Assembly: GCA_026388715.1 (NCBI GenBank) | Contig: JAPLJF010000021.1 | Coordinates: 1 to 64,000, forward strand | Origin: Deltaproteobacteria bacterium | GTDB taxonomy: Bacteria > Desulfobacterota > Desulfobulbia > Desulfobulbales > Desulfocapsaceae | Length of the DNA: 64,000 nucleotides | Reading direction: 5' to 3' | Shown: piece by piece, positions 55,901-63,852 of the stretch | Numbering within the stretch: position 1 is the first letter of the stretch | Layout: the number at the start of each line of letters is the position of its first letter | Position numbers and translations under genes: made by a program | The notes under the pieces: generated by a model | The model's database searches: none | Told to the model about the DNA's origin: nothing | The model's input: only the letters and a program-made list of their open reading frames with translations

Positions 55901-56099
55901 TGCCGCCCGGCACCTGGGTCATGACGATAACCGTGGGCCGGTCGGAGTCGGGAAAAAGATTCTTGGGCATGACCACCAGCCCGTAGATCCCGAGGACAAA
56001 AAAGGTGGCAATCAGGCTGTAAAGAAGGTAGGGGCGGGTAAAGAAGAAGTCGAACAGCCCTTTTTTTGACTCCTTGGTACTGGAGGTGAGATCAGTCAT
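52965..56099 (-). CDS. RND efflux pump inner-membrane permease
   Basis: 1044 residues with about 12 membrane helices and two large periplasmic loops, the AcrB/HAE layout. Motif GMLVDDAVVVLENIERHL with a double aspartate points to the multidrug or hydrophobe class rather than the heavy-metal class (which has DGAVVMVEN). It exports compounds with the adjacent MFP and OMF. Overlaps the MFP gene by 8 bp. Confidence 0.95.
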   Translation of the reverse strand: MTDLTSSTKESKKGLFDFFFTRPYLLYSLIATFFVLGIYGLVVMPKNLFPDSDRPTVIVMTQVPGGTPNVVAATVSKPIEMELSSLALIRQVSSTNIAGMSIVTAEFEYAKGLDPAAVDVNNAINKVRGKLPAGTNPSIYTTGAFTLPVDVFALTPKGDTLAVEDIRKIVDSDIKPALLRTSAIGNVEVFGGYQSAITIRVDPFKAKAHGVVLDKIAATISALDRDVPVGFAKGADSFYTLTFYGEQDRVDELRLLTVAPNVRLGDIATIDWRHQTRFSGYLGNGQPAIAVAIQRAPGGSVLDTSKAGRAEIEKLKSRYRNIDFQLADTQRILIETANTNMLEALRDAIIFTLLVILLFLGNFRAIIAALVSIPMVFFGTIAIRWLMGGDLNIVVYTAIILALGMLVDDAVVVLENIERHLKEMKQDLETAIIQGTKEVVGPVFAGTVATIAIMFPFLFVGDFPQQIYRHLISTLIIALLVSYFLSITFIPSISFFLYRKGHKKMRVELWLEKLYENTFGRLIGPYVAILQFSAGGRSVLRRVLMTLGVIVILVLSMKNIMPVIGKDLMPPMDTGIIKAQLKFSANETVDTAEQRLAPFLTWLHTQPEVTMSSVTFGSEPGVLSLGSGSLPTEAKMTINCINRFERKKDIWKIEDEIREKLMALTNVQAVDVYDFGASAMSSIKAPVDTRLYAEDYHLLPAAAKKAAAAMATVKGFTSVNSSWDNDFTEARLEIDTNRALDYGLTPAAIAAQLPLAGIPVALSGNLVSMDTQFVRLYFDHGFDDNLENLKLIPIQTAKGPVPLASLATISYDFTASKIERNQMLYSVDVSGYRRTRPVSILTADTVAAVKKAGITGVKIDQQGDIFQMQDSFARMIRAIGIGVVLLLLCLVAIYQSTRMAMVMVLVLPLSMIGASWGMLAFNKPSCMPSMIGIMLLFGIIIKNSVLLIDFYQQHRRRGESPFESAIESVRVRFRPVLMTAFGTIAGMIPIAFEWAVGLEKLSPLADVAIGGLIIGTILTLIYIPMFAYSVERKDARQQPKGDDL

Positions 56100-57198
56100 C
56101 TGCTCGTCCTCCAGTCTGTATTTTCTTATCCGCCGGAGCGGTGCTGTCTGGCTGGGCGCTTACCAGCACCGGAACCCCGGTTGCGGCCCGTAACAGGATG
56201 TCCGGCTTGGCCATCAGGATCGTTTTGCCGGCAAGATCTTCGGCAACCACTGCCCCCTCGCTGCCGCGATGCAGGATGGTCACCGGCACCTTCCGGGCCA
56301 GATCGCCATCAAGAACGAGGACGTAAGTCTTACCGCCCATGGTGAGCAGGCCGTCCATCGGCACCAGTACGCCGCTGCCGGCAAAGAGCACCACCTGCAG
56401 GTTGAGATATTGACCCTCCACCAGGCCGCTTTGATTGTCGAGGGGGGCTACATACTGAACCAGACCGGTGGCCGAGGCCTGGTTCCGGGGCACGGTCTTG
56501 ATGGCGGCGCCGTTGACAAGAAGCCCCTGCGGGGTGATGGAATCGGGCAGAGAGAGGGTAAGATACAGTCCCTGATCAGCGGCGATCCGCAGCAGCGCTT
56601 TGCCGGGCACGGCGATATCGCCGCTGTTAACCAGGAGTTCACTTACCGTGCCCGTCACCGGGGCGACAAGGGTGGAGTAACTGCTTAACGTCTCGATCTC
56701 GCGGATGTTCTGGACAAGGCCCTCCTTGCTCTTTTCCAGATTGGCAAGGGCCGCTTCTTCCATGCGGGTCTGTTCCAGAGACGCGCCCTTGATGGCGAAG
56801 AGCTTCATGGTCCGTTCGTGATTTTCCCGCTGGACCGCGAGTTCGTAGTTGAGGCCTTCAAGCTTGGCGCTGATGGCCGCCTTCTTGGCGTCCAGATCAC
56901 TGGCGTCGATGACGATCAGTTTTTCGCCCTGTTTGACCCGGTCGCCCTGTTTTTTATGGACAGCCAGCACCCGGCCGGTGACCTTGGTGGCAAGGGTGGT
57001 GGACAGGTCACTGGCCACCATGGCCATGGCGGGCGTGGTCAGGGTGATCTGGCCGGATTTGAGGGTGACGGTCTCCGTCACTACAGGCAGGATATTGGCC
57101 ACCGGGGCCTTGGTCAAATTGGACTGGCGTTTTTTCACCAGCAGTACCACACCAATGGCCAGAACAAGAACAAGAAGTAAAGCGATTATTTTTTTCAT
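56092..57198 (-). CDS. RND periplasmic adaptor (membrane fusion protein)
   Basis: 368 residues. N-terminal anchor helix (ALLLVLVLAIGVVLLVKKRQ), biotinyl-lipoyl-like half-motifs (LAVHKKQGDRVKQGEKLIVID), alpha-hairpin and a beta-barrel/MP domain. Bridges the permease and the TolC-like channel. Overlaps both neighbours by 4-8 bp. Confidence 0.93.
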   Translation of the reverse strand: MKKIIALLLVLVLAIGVVLLVKKRQSNLTKAPVANILPVVTETVTLKSGQITLTTPAMAMVASDLSTTLATKVTGRVLAVHKKQGDRVKQGEKLIVIDASDLDAKKAAISAKLEGLNYELAVQRENHERTMKLFAIKGASLEQTRMEEAALANLEKSKEGLVQNIREIETLSSYSTLVAPVTGTVSELLVNSGDIAVPGKALLRIAADQGLYLTLSLPDSITPQGLLVNGAAIKTVPRNQASATGLVQYVAPLDNQSGLVEGQYLNLQVVLFAGSGVLVPMDGLLTMGGKTYVLVLDGDLARKVPVTILHRGSEGAVVAEDLAGKTILMAKPDILLRAATGVPVLVSAQPDSTAPADKKIQTGGRADD

Positions 57199-58505
57199 TG
57201 GGTGATCTCCTGCAGATCAGCGCCGTAAAGCACGGCCAGTTGAGTGATGATACGCCATTTGTCATTTTCAGCCTGGTAGAGGGCGGCGCGAGCGGCCAGC
57301 ACCTGGGCCTCCTGGCGCAGGTATTCCTCGGTGGTGGTGCGACCCTGCTCCAGCGCCAATCGCGCCACGGCCAGGATCTGTTCGCTGTTGGCGAGCGACT
57401 GCGCCGCGATGGCCCGTGACTCCTCGACCACCGGCAGTTTGCCCTTGAAATTCTTCTCCTGGGCGGCGAGTGCGATGCGGGTTGCCTCCATCTCCTTTTC
57501 CGCCTTGTGGAGCTTGTTCTGGGCGATGGACTGCTCTACGCTCAAGGTCTGATCAAAAAGCGGCATCTGGATGGTCAGCCCGATGAAGCCGTAGTCCCTA
57601 TAGATGTGTTCATCGGTGTTGTATGCTACGCCGTCATTGCCGGACAGGCTGCCGGTAAGGTAGAGGCTGGGATAACGGGCGCTTTTGCTCCGCTGCCATT
57701 CCTCGCGGGCGGCAGCGGCCTCTTTTTCGGCCATCTTCTCCCCCAGATAGGGAGCGGCAACCAGTTCACCAGTCATGGTCATGGCTGCCGGTTCGGTAAT
57801 GTCGAGACCGGTGAGGGTCTCAAGGTCTTTGCGGATGTCGAGGATCTTCGCAGCCAGCTCGTTTTTCTGGGCCTTCAGGTCGTTGATGGAACTTTCCACC
57901 TTGAGGAGTTCCACCTCGGCCATGCGCCCGATCTGGACCTTGAGTCCCATGTCCTCACGGGTCTTGGATAGAGACACCAGACGGGCGTCAATGGCCTTGT
58001 CCAGGCCAAGCAGATAGACAAGGCCGCTGTTGGCGGCCACCACTGACGCCTTCCGGCTGGAGAGTTCCAGGACGTGGGCCAAGCCTGCCTTTTCGGCAAG
58101 CCTTGCGGCCTTCTGCCTCAGGTCGTAGAGCGACTTGACAAAGAGCGGCATGTCGAGAGTCAGGCCATATCGCAGGATGTCACGGGAAAAGGGAATGGAG
58201 TCGCCGGCCTGAACATTGACCTCTGTGGGCGGCATGGGCCGCAGGTTGGTAGGCGAGTTATAGAACTCGGCCTTGCCAAAACCATTGATTTTGGGGAACA
58301 GGGCTGCCGTTGCCGCCTGTTCGCGCAGTGTTCCCTCCCGGGCCGCCAGTTCGCTTGCGGTAACGCCTGGTTGTCGGGTTGCGGCGGTGAGCATCTCCTG
58401 AAGAGTGATGGCGTGCGCCGGGGCCGGTATCGTCGGGGGCATTGCCAGCAGACACAGTAACGCCAGCCGTACCCGTTTCTTTCGTAGAATTTTTAAAATA
58501 TTCAT
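57195..58505 (-). CDS. TolC-like outer-membrane efflux channel
   Basis: 436 residues from the ATG at 58505, with GAGGAGAAA upstream; the frame extends to 58562. Signal peptide RLALLCLLAMPPTIPAPAHA. Two OEP repeats of long helices and short strands are visible. The outer-membrane exit duct of the tripartite pump, first gene of the three-gene operon. Confidence 0.92.
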   Translation of the reverse strand: MNILKILRKKRVRLALLCLLAMPPTIPAPAHAITLQEMLTAATRQPGVTASELAAREGTLREQAATAALFPKINGFGKAEFYNSPTNLRPMPPTEVNVQAGDSIPFSRDILRYGLTLDMPLFVKSLYDLRQKAARLAEKAGLAHVLELSSRKASVVAANSGLVYLLGLDKAIDARLVSLSKTREDMGLKVQIGRMAEVELLKVESSINDLKAQKNELAAKILDIRKDLETLTGLDITEPAAMTMTGELVAAPYLGEKMAEKEAAAAREEWQRSKSARYPSLYLTGSLSGNDGVAYNTDEHIYRDYGFIGLTIQMPLFDQTLSVEQSIAQNKLHKAEKEMEATRIALAAQEKNFKGKLPVVEESRAIAAQSLANSEQILAVARLALEQGRTTTEEYLRQEAQVLAARAALYQAENDKWRIITQLAVLYGADLQEITQ

Positions 58506-58536
58506 TTTCTCCTCAATATAAATTTCTTGGTCATGG

Positions 58537-59706
58537 TTATTCCGCCTCCAGATGTGGTTCATGGCGAATAGTCAGCGCCGCCAAAATCAGCAATCCAGCC
58601 AGCAGGGCTCCGTTAAGTGAAAAAAACCTCATATAGGAAGTGCCAGCAATAATCCGGCCATTTATGGCAGTGCCGACCCCGCCGCCACCCATGAAACAGA
58701 AGGCCACCAGCGACATCGCCGCGCCGCGGGACTTTTTGGCGAACATTGTAGCGCGGGTCAGCAGGGAGGAGTGGGCCAGTATGAACCCGAAGCCCAGCAG
58801 ACCGACCCCGCAGACAACCACGACCAAATTTTCTCCTATTGCCCCGAACAGGGCGTTTGCCGCCGTGGCGCTGGCCAGGCCGATCAGCAAGACCTTCCGA
58901 CGTCCTATTTTGTCGGCGAATTTACCGCTTAGGCGGCCACCAATTATCGCCATGACGCCGAAAGCGGTCATGATGAAGCCGATTTTCAGATAATTGAAAT
59001 GGAACTGGTTTGACAGAAAACCCCCGAGATAAGAAAAGGAACCGATAATCAGCCACCCCTCCAAGGCCACTACCAGGTAGGTAAGGGCACTTTGGCTGTG
59101 GCCCAGCAGGGTGAAGTAGGGCCTGAAAAAATGACTGTGCGGATTCTTGTGCGAAGGGATGTGACGCCCCAGGGTGAAAAGCAGCAGGGTTGAGACAATC
59201 GCCAGAACGGCATAGAGGGCGAAGACCCAGCGCCAGTTCAGGAAATAGGCGATGCTGCCGCCGATGGCCATGCTCAAGCCCTGGCCCAGAAAGGAAATGC
59301 CCATGAACATGCCGATGGCCGACTGCCTTTCCTTCATCGGGAACAGATCCCCGATCAGGGCCAGGGATATCGGCATGACGCAGGCGGCGAAAATTCCGGT
59401 CAACGCTCGATAAATCGCCAGGTCGGTCAGTGTCGAACCGAAGGAGCACAGCCCGGTAGCAACGGTAAAGATGATCATGGACCAAGTGATGATCTGCCGT
59501 TTGCCGTAACGATCGGCCAGCGCCCCGAAGATGAGTTGAAAGAGTCCGAAGGGGATCATGTACGCAGAGATGAGCAGACCGGCCTGGGTGACCGGAATGT
59601 TGAGATCTGCGGCAATGGCCGGAAGGATGGGCGACACCACCCAGTTGTCGGCCACGACGATGAACCCAGCCAGGCCGAGAATGAGAAGAAAACTTTTTTT
59701 GTTCAC
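58537..59706 (-). CDS. MFS transporter
   Basis: 389 residues from the GTG at 59706, with CGAGGC 6-7 nt upstream; ATGs further upstream (59733) lack a site. Twelve membrane helices, with the MFS loop signature GALADRYGKRQIITW and its repeat GKFADKIGRRKVLLI. An exporter of drugs, metabolites or metalloid conjugates; the substrate is not evident. Directly upstream of the RND operon on the same strand. Confidence 0.9.
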   Translation of the reverse strand: MNKKSFLLILGLAGFIVVADNWVVSPILPAIAADLNIPVTQAGLLISAYMIPFGLFQLIFGALADRYGKRQIITWSMIIFTVATGLCSFGSTLTDLAIYRALTGIFAACVMPISLALIGDLFPMKERQSAIGMFMGISFLGQGLSMAIGGSIAYFLNWRWVFALYAVLAIVSTLLLFTLGRHIPSHKNPHSHFFRPYFTLLGHSQSALTYLVVALEGWLIIGSFSYLGGFLSNQFHFNYLKIGFIMTAFGVMAIIGGRLSGKFADKIGRRKVLLIGLASATAANALFGAIGENLVVVVCGVGLLGFGFILAHSSLLTRATMFAKKSRGAAMSLVAFCFMGGGGVGTAINGRIIAGTSYMRFFSLNGALLAGLLILAALTIRHEPHLEAE

Positions 59707-59808
59707 TTTATTGCCTCGTGTAAATACGAACATCCGGATCGGAGAGGTGCGCAGCTGCAAGAATACCACCCATCCAGCACATTATTTTGTGTCTAGGCAA
59801 AAAAATCA

Positions 59809-60159
59809 TCATGGTTTTTCGCTGCCTCGTAACGCATATTTGTCCCGGTTGTCCGCCAAGACGTCCTTGGACTGCTTCATGAGATGCTTCCCCTTGATCA
59901 GCCGGTGGACATAACTCAAGGACGGAAAGCTGATGGCGTGCTGCGGACAGGTGTTGGCGCAGGTCACACAGCCGACCATGCAGTGAAGCGGATCGACCAC
60001 GACAGGTTTTTTCCTCTCAAAATCAAAGTGATACACCATGCGTCCGCAGCCGGTTACGCACAGGCCGCAGCCGATGCACAGCTCCTCATCCACGGTGGGA
60101 TTCCAGGAAATTTCCTCCCGGTTGATTCCGTGCCATGGTTTGGTAAAGGTCTCATCCAT
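59809..60159 (-). CDS. Dicluster ferredoxin
   Basis: 116 residues. Two cluster motifs: CIGCGLCVTGC and CMVGCVTCANTCP. A cytoplasmic electron carrier. Such ferredoxins often sit near radical SAM or reductase genes in this group of bacteria; here it pairs with the Fe-S protein upstream. GAGAATTG-type site precedes the ATG. Confidence 0.9.
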   Translation of the reverse strand: MDETFTKPWHGINREEISWNPTVDEELCIGCGLCVTGCGRMVYHFDFERKKPVVVDPLHCMVGCVTCANTCPQHAISFPSLSYVHRLIKGKHLMKQSKDVLADNRDKYALRGSEKP

Positions 60160-60200
60160 AACAATTCTCCTTGGGGTATAAGGTGTTTTACATTTCCGGC

Positions 60201-60725
60201 CTACCAGTCAAACCGAAACCGGCCGAGGTATTCCTGGAGTTTTTTCTTGTTGTCTGGAGCGAGATCCGGGCAGTCATCCGCACCCAAACCCCCTTCCATG
60301 GCCAGGGTTGCAAAAACTATACATGTGGGCTGGCCGCATTTCCGGCAATTCGTCTTGGGCAGCAGGCGCAGGATCTCGAAGACCTGTGGTCGCGGAGCTG
60401 CCTGAAAACTGGGGGTGATTTCAGTTCTTTTGCTCCAGGCGTTATTGATTTCCCCTTGCAGCCACCGCAGAATTTTTTCCGCCTCCTCGGCATCCTGCAG
60501 GGCATTGATGGCAATATGGTCATCATGCACGGAGATCAGCTTGCCCTGGGAGCGAAAGGTGACCGAGGGCGGTTCCTTGACATAGGAAAACCCGCCAAGC
60601 ACGGCATTGAGGTAGGGTATGACCTCCCCGATGTTCTGTTCCAGTCGTGCGATGCAGTGCACGGTCTGAGCCTCGGGCCGGCATTCGGCCCGGGAAATTT
60701 CCTTTACCCATCCCTTCAGCAGCAT
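60201..60725 (-). CDS. Fe-S protein with C-terminal CFeSP-type four-cysteine domain
   Basis: 174 residues. The C-terminal motif LPKTNCRKCGQPTCIVFATL...DDCP is the PF04060-type [4Fe-4S] domain of corrinoid/acetyl-CoA enzymes. The N-terminal half (HCIARLEQNIGEVIPYLNAVLGG) resembles a family found beside arsR/permease/thioredoxin genes in Desulfobacterota. Precise role not known; electron or metalloid handling is plausible. Confidence 0.78.
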   Translation of the reverse strand: MLLKGWVKEISRAECRPEAQTVHCIARLEQNIGEVIPYLNAVLGGFSYVKEPPSVTFRSQGKLISVHDDHIAINALQDAEEAEKILRWLQGEINNAWSKRTEITPSFQAAPRPQVFEILRLLPKTNCRKCGQPTCIVFATLAMEGGLGADDCPDLAPDNKKKLQEYLGRFRFDW

Positions 60726-60783
60726 GGCGTCCTTACTTTATTGGTTTGGAATTTTATCATCCACCACATCTTCCCTGTCCTGT

Positions 60784-61641
60784 TCACTGAAGAGCGGGGA
60801 TAAGGAGAACCGGCTGGGCGGCATGGCGGACGACCTGGTGCGCCACGCTGCCCAGCAGCAGTTCCCGGGTAATACCCTTGCCCTGGGTGCCCATCAGGAT
60901 CAGGGAGCAGTCCTTGGCCTTGGCCATCTTCACAACCTCATCCCCAGGGTTTCCTTGAATAACCTCTACGCCCACCTTTGTCGCCCCTGACCGCTCCAGC
61001 CAGAGCTGCAACCGTTGCAGCCTGGTCGTATCAAGATTTCGCAGCGCCGGCAGACGATGCCCGAAATGCGGGGCCGGCCTGTCATTGTCCTGAACATGCA
61101 GCAGCGTTGCCCGGCAGTTCGTGGCGCTGACCATGGTTTCGAGATAGGTGAAGGCGACCTCGGCCGTGTCGGAAAAATCGGTGGGGAAGAGGATATGGGC
61201 AAACAGATCCCGACTCGCAGGGGCCGCAGCCTTCTCCGGCATCGTGGCGCGATTGAGCAGCACCGGCCGGTGGGTGGTATGAAGAAGCCTGGCGGATACA
61301 CTGCCCAGGGCAATGGCTTCAGGGAGCCCTCGGCCATGGGTGCCGACAGCAATGACCGATACGTCATGCATTTCGGCAAGGTTGTGTAGATCCTGGGCCG
61401 GAACGCCTCTTCGTATTACCATGGAGACCTTGAACCCAGCTTCTTCCAGGAGTCTTTGCTGCCGTTCCATCTCCGGTCTGGCTTGGGCGAGCAGCATGTT
61501 ATCAAGACCGGGGGTATCGGCTTCGAAAATATGCGCCAGGATGACCTCGGTGGCCCCACAGTTTTTCAGGGGGAGAACACAGGACAGGAGGGTGTTTCCC
61601 GGCGGGTAAGGATCGACACAGACCAAAATTTTGTTGAACAT
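60784..61641 (-). CDS. Tandem universal stress protein (UspA-type)
   Basis: 285 residues with two Usp domains: ILVCVDPYPPGNTLL and HILFPTDFSDTAEVA. The ATP-loop motif of the second domain is GTQGKGITRELLLGSVAHQVV and of the first GTHGRGLPEAIALGSVSARLL. Stress-response nucleotide-binding protein. On the same strand as its redox neighbours. Confidence 0.92.
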   Translation of the reverse strand: MFNKILVCVDPYPPGNTLLSCVLPLKNCGATEVILAHIFEADTPGLDNMLLAQARPEMERQQRLLEEAGFKVSMVIRRGVPAQDLHNLAEMHDVSVIAVGTHGRGLPEAIALGSVSARLLHTTHRPVLLNRATMPEKAAAPASRDLFAHILFPTDFSDTAEVAFTYLETMVSATNCRATLLHVQDNDRPAPHFGHRLPALRNLDTTRLQRLQLWLERSGATKVGVEVIQGNPGDEVVKMAKAKDCSLILMGTQGKGITRELLLGSVAHQVVRHAAQPVLLIPALQ

Positions 61642-61686
61642 TTCATCCCTCTATATGATGATGGGTAGTGTAGGCAAGATGGCTGG

Positions 61687-61953
61687 TCAGACCGGCCTAT
61701 TCTCTCTGTCACCTGCTTTTTTGAGCCAAGTCAAGACCTCGGCGGGGCTGGGCACCCGGCCCGTGCACTTCACATCTCCGTCAACGACCACCGCCGGTGT
61801 GAGTAAAACGCCGAACTCGGCAATCCTCTCGGTATTGCCAATCTTCTCTATCTGTACCGGCAGACCATGCTCCTTGGCCACCATACGAACTACATTCGCC
61901 GCTTCCAGACATTTTGTGCATCCTGGCCCTAGAATCTTGATGTCGATATCCAT
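61687..61953 (-). CDS. Small thioredoxin-like protein (CxxC), copy 1
   Basis: 88 residues. GPGCTKC has C12 and C15, and TPAVVVDGDVKCTGRVPS ends with a conserved cis-Pro and extra cysteine. This is the redox-active disulfide protein/TM0996 type, common with ArsP-like permeases. No signal peptide, hence cytoplasmic. Confidence 0.88.
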   Translation of the reverse strand: MDIDIKILGPGCTKCLEAANVVRMVAKEHGLPVQIEKIGNTERIAEFGVLLTPAVVVDGDVKCTGRVPSPAEVLTWLKKAGDRENRPV

Positions 61954-62093
61954 GATCTCTCTCCTTGTATCCCGTTTTATTTGTCAATTATGCGATCTGA
62001 TCACCAGACAAACGACCTGTCAGGTTCGGTAAACCGCCGGCCGGATCAGGTTATGAATAATTATCGCATACTATCGCATACTTATGTGTACCC

Positions 62094-62339
62094 TTATTTT
62101 TTGAGCCAGGCCAAGGCTTCATTCTTTGACGGTACCTTGCCGACGCATTTGACCTGGCCGTCGATGACTACCGCCGGGGTGGAGAAAACACCATGTTTGG
62201 CGATCTGCTGAAAATCGCTGATCTTCTCGATGGCGGCGGTGATACCCGCCTCTTCGACCGCAGCCCGCATGATTTTTTCAGCCTCCGCGCACTTCACGCA
62301 TCCCGGTCCCAGTACCTTGATCTCTATTTTTTTGTCCAT
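62094..62339 (-). CDS. Small thioredoxin-like protein (CxxC), copy 2
   Basis: 81 residues, paralog of copy 1: GPGCVKC (C14, C17) and STPAVVIDGQVKCVGKVPS. Follows the permease directly (13-bp gap) and likely works with it, either delivering the substrate in reduced or thiol-bound form or maintaining permease cysteines. Confidence 0.88.
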   Translation of the reverse strand: MDKKIEIKVLGPGCVKCAEAEKIMRAAVEEAGITAAIEKISDFQQIAKHGVFSTPAVVIDGQVKCVGKVPSKNEALAWLKK

Positions 62340-62352
62340 GACCGACCTCTTG

Positions 62353-63447
62353 TCAGATGATAATATTGAAGAGATAGCCTACCAGCATGATGCCGGTGCC
62401 CACTACTCCGATGAAAACCGCGATGAGTCGCGGCTTGAGAACTTTCCGGAGAATGACCATCTCCGGCAATGACAGGGCGATGACGCTCATCATGAAGGCG
62501 AGCACCGTGCCCAGCGCCGCCCCCTTGCCGAGCAGGGCCTGGACCACCGGTACGATGCCGGCGGCATTAGAGTACATGGGGATACCGATCACCACCGCTG
62601 CCGGCACCGACCACCAGGCGTCTTTGCCCATGATCTGGGCCATGAAGCCCTCGGGCACGAAGCCATGTATGCCGGCGCCCACCGCAATCCCCGCGACCAC
62701 ATAGATCCAGACCCTGCCGACGATGTCCCGCACCGCCATCTTGCCATGATTGAACCGATCGGCCCAGGTCAGTTTTTCATCCGGGATATCCGCGGCATTA
62801 ATGTGCATCTCCCGCACCCAGTCTTCAATGTGGTTCTCCATGTGCAGGCGGCCGATGGTCCAGCCGGCGACAATGGCGATCAACAGGCCGGTCCCCAGGT
62901 AGATGGCCGCCACCTTCCAGCCCAAAAGCCCGTAAAGAAGCACCAGGGCGATTTCGTTGACCATGGGGGCTGAGATCAAAAAGGAAAAGGTGACGCCCAA
63001 GGGAACGCCGGCGGTGACAAAGCCGATGAAGAGCGGCACGGCCGAGCAGGAGCAGAAGGGGGTGACGATGCCAAGCAGGGCGGCAAGGACATTGCCCACG
63101 GATTCACGCTTGCCGGCCAATATCTTTCGAGTCCGTTCAGGAGTGAAAAAGGAACGCAGTATACCCACAGCAAAGACGATGAGGGTGAGCAGCATCAGCA
63201 CCTTGGGGGTATCATAGAAAAAAAAGAGTACGGCCTCACCCAGGTGGCTGCCGGGTTTCAGGCCGAGCAGGGAAAAGGCAAGGAATTCGGCCAAGCTGTG
63301 CAGCTGCCGGTACAGGGCAAACCAGAGACCAAGTCCGGCAAGGCCAGTCAGGAGATATTTGATTTTTGTTGAGGCCGTAGGCGGCGGGGCGGGTTGGAGG
63401 AGGGTTGGAGCCGGATTGTCCATTTTTATGGGGATGATGGGCTGCAT
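62353..63447 (-). CDS. ArsP/DUF318-type permease
   Basis: 364 residues from the ATG at 63447 (GAGG upstream); a TTG at 63462 is weaker. Eight or so membrane helices, with FCSCSAVPLFIGFVTAGVPLG containing the CSCS-type cysteines of this permease family (PF03773). Some members (ArsP) export organoarsenicals. Cotranscribed with arsR-like and thioredoxin-like genes, which supports metalloid efflux. Confidence 0.88.
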   Translation of the reverse strand: MQPIIPIKMDNPAPTLLQPAPPPTASTKIKYLLTGLAGLGLWFALYRQLHSLAEFLAFSLLGLKPGSHLGEAVLFFFYDTPKVLMLLTLIVFAVGILRSFFTPERTRKILAGKRESVGNVLAALLGIVTPFCSCSAVPLFIGFVTAGVPLGVTFSFLISAPMVNEIALVLLYGLLGWKVAAIYLGTGLLIAIVAGWTIGRLHMENHIEDWVREMHINAADIPDEKLTWADRFNHGKMAVRDIVGRVWIYVVAGIAVGAGIHGFVPEGFMAQIMGKDAWWSVPAAVVIGIPMYSNAAGIVPVVQALLGKGAALGTVLAFMMSVIALSLPEMVILRKVLKPRLIAVFIGVVGTGIMLVGYLFNIII

Positions 63448-63458
63448 GGTGTGTTTCC

Positions 63459-63806
63459 TCAAGGCCTACAGATGTCGTTGCGGTTGATAGTGGGCAGAAG
63501 CCGGTGGATCTCTGCAAGCTCCGGGGTCTCGTTCAGCCAGTTTTTGAGTTGCGTGAGCATGGCGGCACTGTAGAGGGAGCCCCCGGCCGGGTGCAGCCGA
63601 TAGTTAACCCAGAGTTTTTCCTTTTCAGAAGCGATCAATCCCGCTTCTTCCAGTATCTTGAGATGCTTGGAGACGGTGGGCTGGGCCAGTTTCAGCATTG
63701 CCCGCATCTCGCAGACGCACAGGTTTTCTCTCTGCTGGAGCATCTTGATGATCTTGACCCGATTCGGGTCGGAAAGGGCCTTCATGACCTTGATAAAATT
63801 TTTCAT
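63459..63806 (-). CDS. ArsR-family repressor of the permease module
   Basis: 115 residues. HTH region LAQPTVSKHLKILEEAGLI, metal-site cysteines C30 and C32 (LCVCEM). First gene of the permease module; a palindromic operator stands 23 bp upstream. Its N-terminus is the template seen in the broken copy at 33.85 kb. Confidence 0.92.
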   Translation of the reverse strand: MKNFIKVMKALSDPNRVKIIKMLQQRENLCVCEMRAMLKLAQPTVSKHLKILEEAGLIASEKEKLWVNYRLHPAGGSLYSAAMLTQLKNWLNETPELAEIHRLLPTINRNDICRP

Positions 63807-63828
63807 CGCTACTCCATTCTATGGTTAT

Positions 63829-63852
63829 ATAGTTATATGGCAATATAACTAT
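63829..63852. promoter_or_regulatory. Palindromic ArsR operator
   Basis: ATAGTTATAT-GGCA-ATATAACTAT: a perfect 10-bp dyad with a 4-nt centre, between 23 and 46 bp before the regulator start. The ATA-rich half-site is typical of ArsR/SmtB operators. The rest (63853-64000) shows no gene. Confidence 0.7.

Noticed and set aside
54009..56069. 686-residue open frame on the plus strand
   Set aside because: It is the antisense of the RND permease, in a GC-rich gene where such frames arise by chance; its His, Gly and Asp-rich sequence resembles no protein.
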